Shown piece by piece: positions 14,422 to 23,428 of a stretch of 64,000 nt of DNA. The position numbers and the translations under genes are program-made. Numbering within the stretch: position 1 is the stretch's first letter; each line of letters opens with the position of its first letter. Source of the stretch: VRUE01 sp963728835 (GTDB lineage Bacteria > Actinomycetota > Thermoleophilia > Solirubrobacterales > 70-9); NCBI GenBank assembly GCA_963728835.1, contig CAVSKZ010000001.1:610941-674940 (forward strand), in the 5' to 3' direction. Below the pieces are notes generated by a model. That model made no database searches. It saw only the letters and a list, made by a program, of their open reading frames with translations, and was not told the origin of the DNA.

Positions 14422-16668
14422 GTGCTGCAAACCGAGCCCGAGACGCCCGTGGACGCCGGCGGCGCCCCGACAGAACCCGGCGCCGACCGCGCCGAGCGGC
14501 TGCTCGCCGGCCTCAACGAGCCCCAGGCCAAGGCCGTGCGGCACGGCGAAGGGCCGTTGCTGGTGCTGGCCGGGGCCGGGTCGGGCAAGACCCGGGTCCT
14601 CACCCACCGCATCGCCTACCTGCTGGCGACCGGTGCCGCCCGTCCGGGCGAGATCCTCGCGATCACCTTCACCAACAAGGCGGCGAGCGAGATGCGCGAG
14701 CGGGTCGAGCAGCTGGTCGGCCGCTCGACGCGCGCGATGTGGGTGACGACCTTCCACTCCGCCTGCGCCCGGATGCTGCGCGCCGACGCCGAGAAGCTCG
14801 GCTACTCGCGCAGCTTCACGATCTACGACGAGTCCGACTCGCTGCGGATGCTGAAGCGCTGCATGGCCGAGCTCGGGGTCGACCCGAAACGCTATCCGCC
14901 GCGCTCGATCCGCTCCCAGGTCTCCGGCGCGAAGAACAAGCTCGTCGACGCCGCCGCCTACGCCCAGGCCCAGGGCAGCGTCTTCGAGGAAACGGTCGCC
15001 GCCGTCTACGAGCTCTACGAGAAGCGGATGCTGGCGGCGAACGCGATGGACTTCGACGACCTCCTGGTCCGCACGGTCAACGTCCTGGAGATCTTCGACG
15101 AGGCTCGCGAGCGCTGGCGCCGCACCTTCCGCCACGTCCTCGTCGACGAGTACCAGGACACCAACCACGCCCAGTACCGCCTGCTGCAGCTGCTCACCGC
15201 CGAGCACGGGAACCTGATGGTGGTCGGCGACGAGGCTCAGTCGATCTACGGCTTTCGCCACGCCGACATCCGCAACATCCTCGACTTCGAGCGGGACTTC
15301 CCCGAGGCCGAGGTGGTCAAGCTCGAGCAGAACTACCGCTCGACGCAGACGATCCTCTCGGCCGCCAACGCTGTGGTCGAGCGCAACCGGGAACGGCGGC
15401 CGAAGCGGCTCTGGACCGAGATCACAGGGGGGGAGCCGGTGCAGCTCTCAGAGCTCTCCGACGAGCACGAGGAGGCCCGCTGGGTGGCCGGCGAGATCGA
15501 GCGGCTCGGCGAGGAGGAGGGCCTGCGCCGCGAGGACGTCGCCGTCTTCTACCGGACCAACGCGATGAGCCGGGTGCTGGAGGACACGCTGGTCCGCTTC
15601 GAGCTGCCCTACCAGGTGATCGGCGGCACCAAGTTCTACGAGCGGGCCGAGGTCAAGGACGCGGTCGCCTACCTCAGCCTCCTGGCCAATCCCGCCGACC
15701 AGGTCTCCTTCGCCCGCATCGTCAACTCGCCGCGCCGCGGCATCGGCAACACCAGCCAGGGCCGCCTCGCCTCCCACGCCAACACCACGGGGCTGCCGAT
15801 CTGGGAGGTGGCCGAACGGGTCGAGGAGGTGCCCGGCCTGAGCGCCGCGGCGATCAAGGCGGTCTCGCGCTTCCACGAGACGATGGAGGGGCTGCGAGCC
15901 CGGGCAGACGAGGCGCCGGTGTCCGAGCTGCTCGAGGCCGTGCTGCGCGAGACGGGCTACCTCGATGCGCTGGCCGCCGAGCGCACGATCGAGGCGGAGG
16001 GCCGCGCTGAGAACCTCGAGGAGCTGGTCGGCATGGCGGCGGAGTTCGACGCCAACCACGAGCTGGAGGGCGAGGGGGAGTCCTCGCCGCTGGAGGAGTT
16101 CCTGCAGCAGATCTCCCTCTACACGCAGCAGGACGACCTGCGCGCGGAGGGGTCGCTGATAACGCTGATGACATTGCACAACGCCAAGGGGCTCGAGTAC
16201 GACACGGTCTTCCTCCTCGGCTGCGAGGACGGCGCCTTTCCCCACATGCGGGCGCTGGAAGAGGGAGGGGAAGAGGAGGAGCGCCGGCTCTGCTACGTCG
16301 GCATCACCCGCGCCCGCCGGCGCCTCTACGTGACCTGGGCGCGCGAACGCCGTCTCTTCGGGCGCGCCGAGCGCAACCTGCCCTCGCGCTTCATCGACGA
16401 GCTGCCGGCCGAGCTGACCGAGCGCCATTCAAGCGCGCCGGGCGCGGCGGCGGGGCTCGGCTGGGAGACGGCGAGCGGGGACGCGGCGGCGCCGGTCGAC
16501 CCCGGCCCGGCCCTGGAGCTGCGCACGGGCGACGACGTCGTCCACGCGGCCTTCGGCGACGGCGTGGTCACCGCGGTCGAGGCGGGCGGGATCGTCGTCG
16601 TGCGCTTCGCCGGCGACGGGGCGGAGCGCAAGCTGATGGCCGACTACGCGCCGATCCGGAGACGCTGA
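14422..16668 (+). CDS. pcrA: UvrD/PcrA-type DNA helicase
   Basis: 748-residue superfamily 1A 3'-5' helicase. Walker A is GAGSGKT at 51-57, motif Ia ITFTNKAASEMRERV, Walker B VDEYQD near 241, motif III VVGDEAQSIYGFRHAD, motif IV QNYRST, motif V LMTLHNAKGLEYDTVFL and motif VI YVGITRARRRLYV. The ~80-residue C-terminal tail (LRTGDDVVHAAFGDGVVTAVEAGGIVVVRFAGDG...KLMADYAPI) is the Tudor-like RNA-polymerase-binding domain typical of PcrA. GTG at 14422 is chosen because only ~30 residues then precede the Q-motif (LNEPQAKAV). Its stop overlaps the folD start (TGATG). Confidence 0.95.
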   Translation: MLQTEPETPVDAGGAPTEPGADRAERLLAGLNEPQAKAVRHGEGPLLVLAGAGSGKTRVLTHRIAYLLATGAARPGEILAITFTNKAASEMRERVEQLVGRSTRAMWVTTFHSACARMLRADAEKLGYSRSFTIYDESDSLRMLKRCMAELGVDPKRYPPRSIRSQVSGAKNKLVDAAAYAQAQGSVFEETVAAVYELYEKRMLAANAMDFDDLLVRTVNVLEIFDEARERWRRTFRHVLVDEYQDTNHAQYRLLQLLTAEHGNLMVVGDEAQSIYGFRHADIRNILDFERDFPEAEVVKLEQNYRSTQTILSAANAVVERNRERRPKRLWTEITGGEPVQLSELSDEHEEARWVAGEIERLGEEEGLRREDVAVFYRTNAMSRVLEDTLVRFELPYQVIGGTKFYERAEVKDAVAYLSLLANPADQVSFARIVNSPRRGIGNTSQGRLASHANTTGLPIWEVAERVEEVPGLSAAAIKAVSRFHETMEGLRARADEAPVSELLEAVLRETGYLDALAAERTIEAEGRAENLEELVGMAAEFDANHELEGEGESSPLEEFLQQISLYTQQDDLRAEGSLITLMTLHNAKGLEYDTVFLLGCEDGAFPHMRALEEGGEEEERRLCYVGITRARRRLYVTWARERRLFGRAERNLPSRFIDELPAELTERHSSAPGAAAGLGWETASGDAAAPVDPGPALELRTGDDVVHAAFGDGVVTAVEAGGIVVVRFAGDGAERKLMADYAPIRRR

Positions 16669-17516
16669 TGGCGGCCCGTGTGATCGACGGCAAGGCCGTC
16701 GGCGCGACCGTGCGCGCCAGGGTCGCCGAGGAAGTCGCGGCCTATGAGGCCGAGCACGGCAGGACGCCGATGCTGGCCACGGTGATCGTCGGCGACGACC
16801 CGGCCTCGGAGATCTACGTCCGCAACAAGCATCGCGCCTGCGAGGAGGCCGGGATGCGCTCGGCCCACCACGGCCTCCCCACCGAGACCGGCGAGGGCGA
16901 GCTGCTGGAGCTGGTCGCGGAGATGGGCGCCGACAGCGACGTCGACGGCATCCTGGTCCAGCTTCCCGTCCCCGACCAGATCGACCCGGATCGCGTCGTC
17001 GCCGCGATCGACCCGGCCAAGGACGTCGACGGGCTGACTCCGGTCAACGCCGGTCTCCTCGCCCACGGGATGCCGGGGCTCGTCCCCTGCACGCCGGCCG
17101 GGGTGATGGAGCTGCTCCGCCACGAGGAGATCGATCTGGAGGGCGCCGAGGCGATCGTCGTCGGTCGCTCGAAGCTGGTCGGCGTGCCGGTTGCGCGGCT
17201 GCTGCTGGCGGCGAACGCGACGGTGACGATGTGCCACTCTCGCACCCGCGACCTGCCCGCCACCTGCCGGCGCGCCGACGTGCTGGTCGCTGCGGCGGGG
17301 GCGCCCGGGCTGCTCGGCGCCGATGCGGTCAAGCCTGGCGCCGTGGTGATCGACGTCGGCACGAACCGCACCGAGGACGGGCTCCGCGGCGACGTCGACT
17401 TCGACGCCGTCGCCGAGGTGGCGGGGGCGATCACGCCGGTGCCGGGCGGGGTCGGCCCGATGACGATCGCGATGCTCCTCGTCAACACGCTGGCTGCCGC
17501 CCGGGCGCGGGTGTAA
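16668..17516 (+). CDS. folD: Bifunctional methylenetetrahydrofolate dehydrogenase/cyclohydrolase
   Basis: 282 residues, the usual FolD length. It interconverts 5,10-methylene- and 10-formyl-THF. Family signatures are the Lys segment SEIYVRNKHRACEEAGM, DGILVQLPVPDQIDPDRVV, PCTPAGVMELL, the NADP-binding VVGRSKLVGVPVA and the C-terminal TPVPGGVGPMTIAMLLVNTL. The start overlaps the pcrA stop, so they form one transcription unit. Confidence 0.95.
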   Translation: MAARVIDGKAVGATVRARVAEEVAAYEAEHGRTPMLATVIVGDDPASEIYVRNKHRACEEAGMRSAHHGLPTETGEGELLELVAEMGADSDVDGILVQLPVPDQIDPDRVVAAIDPAKDVDGLTPVNAGLLAHGMPGLVPCTPAGVMELLRHEEIDLEGAEAIVVGRSKLVGVPVARLLLAANATVTMCHSRTRDLPATCRRADVLVAAAGAPGLLGADAVKPGAVVIDVGTNRTEDGLRGDVDFDAVAEVAGAITPVPGGVGPMTIAMLLVNTLAAARARV

Positions 17517-17552
17517 TGTCGAGGCGATCCCTAGACCACGGAGGGTAAGCAG

Positions 17553-18152
17553 ATGGATCTGGACAGGCTGAGCACCGGTGAGAAGATCGCATCCGTATCC
17601 GCGATCCTGCTCTTCGTCTTCATGTTCTTCGACTGGTTCGGCGTCGAGGTCTCCGGCGTCGGAGGGTTCTCGGGCACGGTCTCCGGCGAGGGGGGCAACG
17701 CCTGGGAGGCGCTTGACTTCATCCCCTTCGTCCTCCTGGTGACGATCGCCGCCGCACTCGGCGTTGCGGCGCTGCGGCTCAGCGACGCCACCTACGAGCC
17801 GCCGGTCTCGGCCAACACCGTCGTCGCCGTGCTCGGCGTGATCTCGGTGCTGCTCATCCTCTACCGGATCGTCGACCCGCCCAGCTTCGGCAGCTTCGGC
17901 GGCGTCTCAGTCGACGCGACTCTCAACATCGGCATCTTCCTCGGCCTGGCCTCCGCCGCCGGGATCGCCTACGGCGGCTACAGCGCGATGCGGGAGGAAG
18001 GGATGACCTTCGGCGACGCCGCGGACCGGCTTTCCAGCGGACCCGGCGCGGGCACTGCCCCTCCGCCGCCTCCGCCGGCCCAGCCGCCCTCCTCCTCGGC
18101 ACCGCCTCCACCTCCGCCGCCGCCTTCTAATCCACCTCCGCCGCAGGGGTAG
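17553..18152 (+). CDS. Membrane protein with proline-rich tail
   Basis: 199 residues with four predicted hydrophobic segments (about 13-27, 48-68, 85-105, 122-142). A cytoplasmic-looking linker then leads to a ~45-residue Pro/Ser tail (PPPPPPAQPPSSSAPPPP...). It follows folD by 36 bp and may be cotranscribed. I do not recognise a family; such Pro-rich tails often mediate protein contacts. A repeat C element begins 2 bp after its stop. Confidence 0.75.
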   Translation: MDLDRLSTGEKIASVSAILLFVFMFFDWFGVEVSGVGGFSGTVSGEGGNAWEALDFIPFVLLVTIAAALGVAALRLSDATYEPPVSANTVVAVLGVISVLLILYRIVDPPSFGSFGGVSVDATLNIGIFLGLASAAGIAYGGYSAMREEGMTFGDAADRLSSGPGAGTAPPPPPPAQPPSSSAPPPPPPPPSNPPPPQG

Positions 18153-18153
18153 G

Positions 18154-18265
18154 AGGGGTGCGGGCAGGGGGTTCCGCTTAACTTTTTCGTTAGTCGGTAA
18201 TCGCTGGACGCGTGGGCGGAGTCGGCGAAAAAGTGCAAGACGCTCCACCCCCTGCCCGCACCCCT
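18154..18265. repeat. Repeat family C, copy 1
   Basis: A perfect 19-bp stem, AGGGGTGCGGGCAGGGGGT (18154-18172) with its inverse at 18247-18265, encloses a conserved core reading on the minus strand GTCTTGCACTTTTTCG ... CGAAAAAGTTAAGCGGAACC. The same core lies at 54.5 kb within a different stem. It starts 2 bp after a stop codon and may act as a terminator. Confidence 0.8.
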
Positions 18266-18270
18266 AGAAT
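18265..18270 (+). promoter_or_regulatory. -10-like TAGAAT, 8 nt before gatC
   Basis: TAGAAT overlaps the last base of repeat C and ends 8 nt before the gatC GTG. Confidence 0.35.
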
Positions 18271-18278
18271 CGGCCGCC

Positions 18279-18569
18279 GTGATTGAGCGAGAGCAGGTAT
18301 TGCATGTGGCGAAGCTGGCCCGTCTGGGGTTGTCCGAGGAGGAAGTAGAGCGGATGGCCGGAGAGCTATCCGGGATCCTCGAGCACGTCGACCGGATTGG
18401 TGAGCTTGAGCTGGACGATGTGCCGCCGACATCGCATGTGGTCGAGCTGGAGAACGTGCTGAGGAAGGACGAGCCGCACGAAAGCCTCGACCGCGACGTG
18501 GCGCTGGGGCAGGCTCCCGATCCGGTGGATGGCGCTTTTCGGGTCCCATCGCCACAGGCGGAGGGATAG
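18279..18569 (+). CDS. gatC: Asp/Glu-tRNA amidotransferase subunit C
   Basis: 96-residue GatC, the belt subunit that holds GatA and GatB together. LHVAKLARLGLSEEEVERMAGELSGILEHVDRIGELELDDVPPTSHV is the family signature, and the C-terminus has the usual LRKDEPHESLDRD...DPVDGAFRVP strand. It starts at GTG and stops directly before the gatA ATG. First gene of a compact gatCAB operon. Confidence 0.93.
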   Translation: MIEREQVLHVAKLARLGLSEEEVERMAGELSGILEHVDRIGELELDDVPPTSHVVELENVLRKDEPHESLDRDVALGQAPDPVDGAFRVPSPQAEG

Positions 18570-20063
18570 ATGGCCGACATGCTCGAGCTGACCGCCGTGC
18601 AGGCGCGGGAGGCGATGGCCTCCGGCGACCTCTCGCCGGTCGAGTACGGCGAGGCCTGGGCGGCGGCGGCCGGCGGCGACGAGCTGAACGCGTATCTGTG
18701 GCGGGACGGCGGCGGCGACGCCGGGGCGATCGCGGTCGAGCAACCACGGCTTGCTCCGGTCGCGGTCAAGGACATCTTCTGCACCGAGGGGGTGCCGACG
18801 ACGGCCGGTTCGCGCATCCTCGAGGGCTACCGGCCCGCCTACACGTCGACCGCGGTGCGGCGGCTGATCGAGGCGGGGGCGCCGGTCCTCGGCAAGACCA
18901 ACATGGACGAGTTCGCGATGGGGTCCTCCAACGAGAACTCGGCCTTCGGGCCGGTGCTGAACCCCTGGGACCATGGCCGTGTCCCAGGCGGCTCCTCCGG
19001 CGGCTCGGCGGCGGTGGTCGCCGGCGGCCTGGCGCCCTGGGCGATCGGCACCGACACCGGCGGCTCGATCCGCCAGCCCGCCTCGCTCTGCGGCATCGTC
19101 GGCCTCAAGCCGACCTACGGCGCGATCTCCCGCTACGGCATGATCGCCTTCGCCTCCTCGCTGGACCAGTGCGGCCCGCTCACCCGCGACGTCAGGGACG
19201 CCGCGCTGATGCTGGCGGTCCTGCAGGGCGCCGACCCCTGCGACTCGACCTCGGTCGGGCTCAAAGAGACCCCGCGCCTGCCCGACCGCGAGGACCTGGG
19301 AGGCCTGCGCTTCGCCGTCCCCTCAGATCTCGCCCGCGACGCGATCGAGCCCGGCGTTCGCGAGGTCTTCGAGGCGACGCTGGCGCGGATCGAGAAGCTC
19401 GGCGGCGAGATCGCCGAGACCCCGCTGCCCCACGCCGAGCACGGGATCTCCGCCTACTACGTGATCGCTCCGGCGGAGGCCTCCTCGAACCTCGCCCGCT
19501 ACGACGGAGTCCGCTACGGGATGAGGAGCGAAGCCGCCGACGACCTGATCGAGATGTACGAGACGACCCGGGCGGAGGGGTTCGGCGCCGAGGTCAAGCG
19601 CCGCGTCATGCTCGGCACCTATGCGCTCTCTTCCGGCTACTACGAGGCCTACTACGGCCAGGCGCAGAAGGTGCGGACCAAGATCGCCGCGGACTTCTCG
19701 GCCGCCTTCGGCGAGTTCGACTTCGTCGTCACCCCGACGTCGCCCTCGGTTGCCTTCGGACTCGGCGAGAAGACGGCCGATCCGCTGGCGATGTACCTGA
19801 ACGACTTCTTCACGGTGCCGATGAGCCTCGCCGGCATCCCGGCGATCTCGATTCCCGCCGGGCTGGCCGAGCCCCAGGGCGGCGGCCCCCAGCTCCCCGT
19901 CGGCTTCCAGATCGCCGCCCCCGCCTTCGCCGAGCAGAAGCTGCTCGACGCCGCCCACGCGCTGGAGCGGGCGATCGCCTTCGACTCCCACCCTTCCGGT
20001 GCGACTTACCCCCCCATGACGGGGGAAAAGCGCACCGGAAGCGGAGGTGGTGGGGATGGCTGA
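18570..20063 (+). CDS. gatA: Asp/Glu-tRNA amidotransferase subunit A
   Basis: 497-residue amidase that liberates ammonia from glutamine for conversion of Asp-tRNA-Asn and Glu-tRNA-Gln. The Ser-cisSer-Lys triad is Lys67 (VAVKDIF), Ser142 (GGSSGGS) and Ser166 (TDTGGSIRQP). The last ~25 residues, after AHALERAIAFD, are encoded by a family D palindrome and read SHPSGATYPPMTGEKRTGSG..., unlike a normal GatA end. The frame overlaps gatB by 8 bp. Confidence 0.95.
   Translation: MADMLELTAVQAREAMASGDLSPVEYGEAWAAAAGGDELNAYLWRDGGGDAGAIAVEQPRLAPVAVKDIFCTEGVPTTAGSRILEGYRPAYTSTAVRRLIEAGAPVLGKTNMDEFAMGSSNENSAFGPVLNPWDHGRVPGGSSGGSAAVVAGGLAPWAIGTDTGGSIRQPASLCGIVGLKPTYGAISRYGMIAFASSLDQCGPLTRDVRDAALMLAVLQGADPCDSTSVGLKETPRLPDREDLGGLRFAVPSDLARDAIEPGVREVFEATLARIEKLGGEIAETPLPHAEHGISAYYVIAPAEASSNLARYDGVRYGMRSEAADDLIEMYETTRAEGFGAEVKRRVMLGTYALSSGYYEAYYGQAQKVRTKIAADFSAAFGEFDFVVTPTSPSVAFGLGEKTADPLAMYLNDFFTVPMSLAGIPAISIPAGLAEPQGGGPQLPVGFQIAAPAFAEQKLLDAAHALERAIAFDSHPSGATYPPMTGEKRTGSGGGGDG
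19993..20041. repeat. Repeat family D, inside the gatA 3' end
   Basis: The stem CTTCCGGTGCG/CGCACCGGAAG surrounds the D-type loop ACTTACCCCCCCATGACG. It is translated as part of the GatA tail. Confidence 0.75.
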
Positions 20064-21495
20064 TCTGGAGGCGGTGATCGGGCTGGAGATCCACGTCCAG
20101 CTGGCGACGAAGACGAAGATGTTCTGCGGCTGCGAGCTCTCCTTCGGAGACGAGCCGAACGTCCACACCTGCCCAGTTTGCCTGGCCCACCCGGGCGTGC
20201 TGCCTGTGACCAACGAGCAGGCGATCCTCTTCGCGCTGAAGATCGCCGCCGCCCTGGAGTGCGAGGTGGCCCCGCGCTCGATCTTCCACCGCAAGAACTA
20301 CTTCTATCCCGACAGCCCCAAGGCCTACCAGATCAGCCAGTACGACATCCCGATCGCCAGCAACGGCCGGCTCGGCGCGGTTCGCATCAACCGGGCCCAT
20401 CTCGAGGAGGACGCGGCGAAGATGATCCACGTCGGCGACTCGGGCCGCATCCACGGCTCCGGCGCCTCCCTCGTCGACTTCAACCGCGGCGGCACGCCGC
20501 TGGTCGAGATAGTCACCGAACCGGACCTGCGCGGCGCCGCCGAGGCGGCCGCCTGGGCGCGCCTGCTGCGCGAGACCGTCCGCCAGCTCGGCGTCTCCGA
20601 CGTCAACATGGAGGAGGGCAGCCTGCGGGTCGACGCCAACGTCTCGGTCCGGCCCGCCGGCAGCGAGGAGCTGGGGACGAAGACCGAGCTGAAGAACATG
20701 AACAGCTTCCGCTTCCTCGAGCGGGGCATGGAAGCGGAGCTGGCGCGACAGCGCGAGCTGATCGAGGGAGGGGGCACCGTGGTCCAGGAGACCCTCCACT
20801 TCCATCCCGAGGACGGCACCCTGCACCCGCTGCGCTCCAAGGAGGAGGCGCACGACTACCGCTACTTCCCCGAGCCCGACCTGGTGCCGATCGCTCCCAC
20901 CGAGGAGATGATCCGCGAGGCGCGCGAGTCGCTGCCGGAGCTGCCGGCGGCGCGGGCGGCTCGCTACGAGGGGGAGATGGGGCTGGCCGAGGACGTCGCC
21001 GCCCTGCTCGCGGCCGACCCCGAGACCGCCGGGTACTTCGAGCAGGTGGCCGCCTCGGCGAGCGACGTCGAGCCGCGCGTGATCGCCAACTGGGTGACCG
21101 GCGAGCTGGCGGCGGCGCTGCGCCAGGACGGGGGAGAGGGGGGCGCGGCGGACTCCAGGGTCGAGCCGGGCGCCCTGGCGGCCCTCGTCGGCATGGTCCA
21201 GGAGAAGAAGATCTCCCACGGCAGCGGCAAGACGGTGCTCGCCGCCCTCGTCGCCGAAGGCGGCGACCCGGAGGCGATAGTCGAGCGAGAGGGCCTCGCC
21301 CAGATATCGGACAGCGGCGAGCTCGAGGCGATCGTCGCCGCCGCGGTCGCGGCCAGCCCCGAGGCCGCCGAGCAGGTCCGCTCCGGCAACCAGAAGGCGA
21401 TCGGCGCCATCGTCGGCGCCGTGATGAAGGAGACCAAGGGCCGCGCAGACGGCGGCGAGGTCAACCGGTTGATTAGACAGCGACTCGAGACCTGA
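20056..21495 (+). CDS. gatB: Asp/Glu-tRNA amidotransferase subunit B
   Basis: 479-residue GatB, which binds and phosphorylates the mischarged aminoacyl-tRNA. It starts at ATG 20056 with MADLEAVIGLEIHVQLATKTKMFC; an upstream GTG at 20047 is less likely. Zn-type cysteines are at FCGC and TCPVC. HRKNYFYPDSPKAYQISQYD, EEDAAKMIH and LVDFNRGGTPLVEIVTEPD are catalytic-core signatures. The helical and YqeY tail domains end in VNRLIRQRLET. The overlap with gatA implies coupled synthesis of the subunits. Confidence 0.95.
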   Translation: MADLEAVIGLEIHVQLATKTKMFCGCELSFGDEPNVHTCPVCLAHPGVLPVTNEQAILFALKIAAALECEVAPRSIFHRKNYFYPDSPKAYQISQYDIPIASNGRLGAVRINRAHLEEDAAKMIHVGDSGRIHGSGASLVDFNRGGTPLVEIVTEPDLRGAAEAAAWARLLRETVRQLGVSDVNMEEGSLRVDANVSVRPAGSEELGTKTELKNMNSFRFLERGMEAELARQRELIEGGGTVVQETLHFHPEDGTLHPLRSKEEAHDYRYFPEPDLVPIAPTEEMIREARESLPELPAARAARYEGEMGLAEDVAALLAADPETAGYFEQVAASASDVEPRVIANWVTGELAAALRQDGGEGGAADSRVEPGALAALVGMVQEKKISHGSGKTVLAALVAEGGDPEAIVEREGLAQISDSGELEAIVAAAVAASPEAAEQVRSGNQKAIGAIVGAVMKETKGRADGGEVNRLIRQRLET

Positions 21496-21504
21496 GGGAG
21501 CCGT

Positions 21505-22035
21505 ATGTCAGAGACGGAGGTCGTTGCGCTGATAGCGGTTGGGGGGACCCTGGGGAGCGGTGTGCTCAGCTATCTCGCGGCGCGTCGGAGCACCAACGTC
21601 CAGCTAAAGGGAATCAATGCGGAGATGCAACGACTTCGGGCTACCCATGCCGAGGAGAGCAGGCGTGAGCGGCAGGAGGCGTATTACGCGTTCGTAACCG
21701 CGATACACGCAGTTACGCAATTTGTTTTCGGAATGCGAGGGCCAGTGACAGAGGATGCTTACGTCGATCTGGTCAAGAAATTTGGCGACGGCCACATCAC
21801 CATCAAGTTCTTGGGGACCGATGACGTCATAGCTGCAACGAATGACATGGTCGGCGTGTTCGGAAAGTTCGCGACCGCCGCCGCGGAGGCCGAGGATTCG
21901 GAGCCCGCCGAAGAGCGGTTGATGGCGGCGTACAGGCCGGTGTCCGCCGAGTGGGCGCGCTGCGAAATGCGGCTCATAACGGCGATGAAACAAGACATCG
22001 CCGCGGCTCGCCTAGCGGAGCTTCAAGCGCCCTAG
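21505..22035 (+). CDS. Membrane-anchored coiled-coil protein, unknown
   Basis: 176 residues: an N-terminal membrane anchor (VVALIAVGGTLGSGVLSYLAA), then a charged helix (QLKGINAEMQRLRATHAEESRRERQEAYYAF) and a helical domain. Base use is clearly less GC-rich than in gatB next to it, with many A/T-ending codons, which suggests recent acquisition. Similar small anchored proteins occur as cargo in defence and accessory loci, but no partner gene is present here. A ribosome-binding-like GGGAG precedes the ATG. Function unknown. Confidence 0.7.
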   Translation: MSETEVVALIAVGGTLGSGVLSYLAARRSTNVQLKGINAEMQRLRATHAEESRRERQEAYYAFVTAIHAVTQFVFGMRGPVTEDAYVDLVKKFGDGHITIKFLGTDDVIAATNDMVGVFGKFATAAAEAEDSEPAEERLMAAYRPVSAEWARCEMRLITAMKQDIAAARLAELQAP

Positions 22036-22065
22036 TCTGCCTCTACGCAAGTGTGATCTAGCACT

Positions 22066-22084
22066 TTGTAACAAGTTGTTACAA
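22066..22084. promoter_or_regulatory. Palindromic operator upstream of ndh
   Basis: TTGTAAC-AAGTT-GTTACAA, a perfect 7-bp dyad. It ends 17 bp before the ndh ATG and overlaps the region where a -35 would lie (TAACTT at 22090-22095 could be the -10). Suggests repressor control of the NADH dehydrogenase. The site resembles, but does not match, the Rex consensus. Confidence 0.5.
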
Positions 22085-22101
22085 GCTGCTAACTTCAGTT
22101 C

Positions 22102-23428
22102 ATGGCCTGGAACGTCGTCATCGCCGGTGGTGGGTTCGGGGGCGCGATGGCGGCGCGGGAGCTGGAGCGGATCCTGCCGCGGCAGTCGACCCGGCTCGTC
22201 CTCGTCAACGACGTCAACTTCCTGCTCTACACGCCGTTCCTGCCCGAGGCCGCGGCGGGGACGCTGGAGCCGCGGCACGTGGTCACGCCGCTGCGCGAGA
22301 TCCTCGACCGGACGTACCTGCGCCTGGGCTCGATCGCCGGCCACGATCCGGTGGCGAAGACGGTCGAGCTTCGCACCCGCGAGGGCGAGGCCGAGCAGCT
22401 TCCCTACGACCAGCTGCTGCTTGCGCTGGGATCGGTCTCGCGGGTGCTGCCGGTGCCCGGCCTCTCCGAGCACGCGATCGGGTTCAAGAGCCTGGCCGAC
22501 GCGATCTGGCTGCGAAACCACGTGATCGAGACGCTGGAGGCGGCCAATGCGACCGACGACGCGGCCCGCCGCGAGGAGCTGCTCACCTACGTCTTCGTCG
22601 GCGGCGGCTACGCCGGCCTCGAGGCGCTGGCCGAGCTCCAGGACTTCGCCACGGACGCGATCGAGAGCTACCCGCGGGCTCGCCTGCACGGCATGCGCTG
22701 GGTCCTGGTCGAGGCCGCCGACCGCGTCCTGCCCGAGATCGACGCCGAGCTCGCCGAGTACGCGGTGCGCGAGCTGCGCGGCCGCGGCATCGACATCCGC
22801 CTCGGCACGACCCTGGAGGAGGTCCGGGCCGACAGCGCCCGCATCGCCACCGGCGAGACCCTGCCCACCCGGACCGTCGTCTGGACGGCGGGCGTCGCGC
22901 CGCACCCGAGCCTGCGCCGAGCTCTCGGTGCCGCTCGACGAGCGCGGCCGGGTTCCGGTCGACGACCACCTGCGGGTGGGGAGCATGGACGCGGTCTGGG
23001 CGATCGGCGACTGCGCCGCCGCTCCCGACCCGCGCGGCGGGCTCTGCCCGCCGACTGCGCAGCACGCCGTGCGCCAGGGGCCGGTAGCCGCCCGCAACAT
23101 CGCCGCCGAGCTTGGCGTCGGCAGGGCCCGGGCCTTCGACTACCGCGGCAGCGCCGCCTTCGTCAACCTCGGCCGCTACAAGGCCGTGGGCAAGGTCGGC
23201 AGCCGCACCTTCCGCGGCTTCCCCGCCTGGTGGATGGCCCGGACTTACCACATGAGCCAGATCCCGGGCGTCGCCCGCAAGGCCCGCGCGGTGATCGACT
23301 GGACCGCCAGCCTGCCCTTCCGCCGCGACATCTCCGAGGTCGGCTCGATCGGGCATCCGAAGCGACTTGACGCGACAATGGACCCATGGGATTCGAGTAC
23401 CTCGTCATCGCCTTCTTCTTCGGCCTAG
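22102..23428 (+). pseudogene. ndh: Type II NADH dehydrogenase with a frameshift
   Basis: The product would be a ~440-residue NDH-2 flavoprotein passing electrons from NADH to menaquinone without proton pumping. N-terminal FAD site VIAGGGFGGAMAARELE; second dinucleotide site VFVGGGYAGLEALAELQ; C-terminal FAD segment MDAVWAIGDCAAAPD and amphipathic membrane tail. At about 22913-22916 one extra base (CTGCGCC where CTGGCC fits) moves the frame: HPSLRRAL continues wrongly, while the next frame reads AELSVPLDERGRVPVDDHLRV. Either a real inactivating mutation or a sequencing error in a GC-rich run. The rest of the coding sequence is intact, which favours a recent event or an error. Confidence 0.85.
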
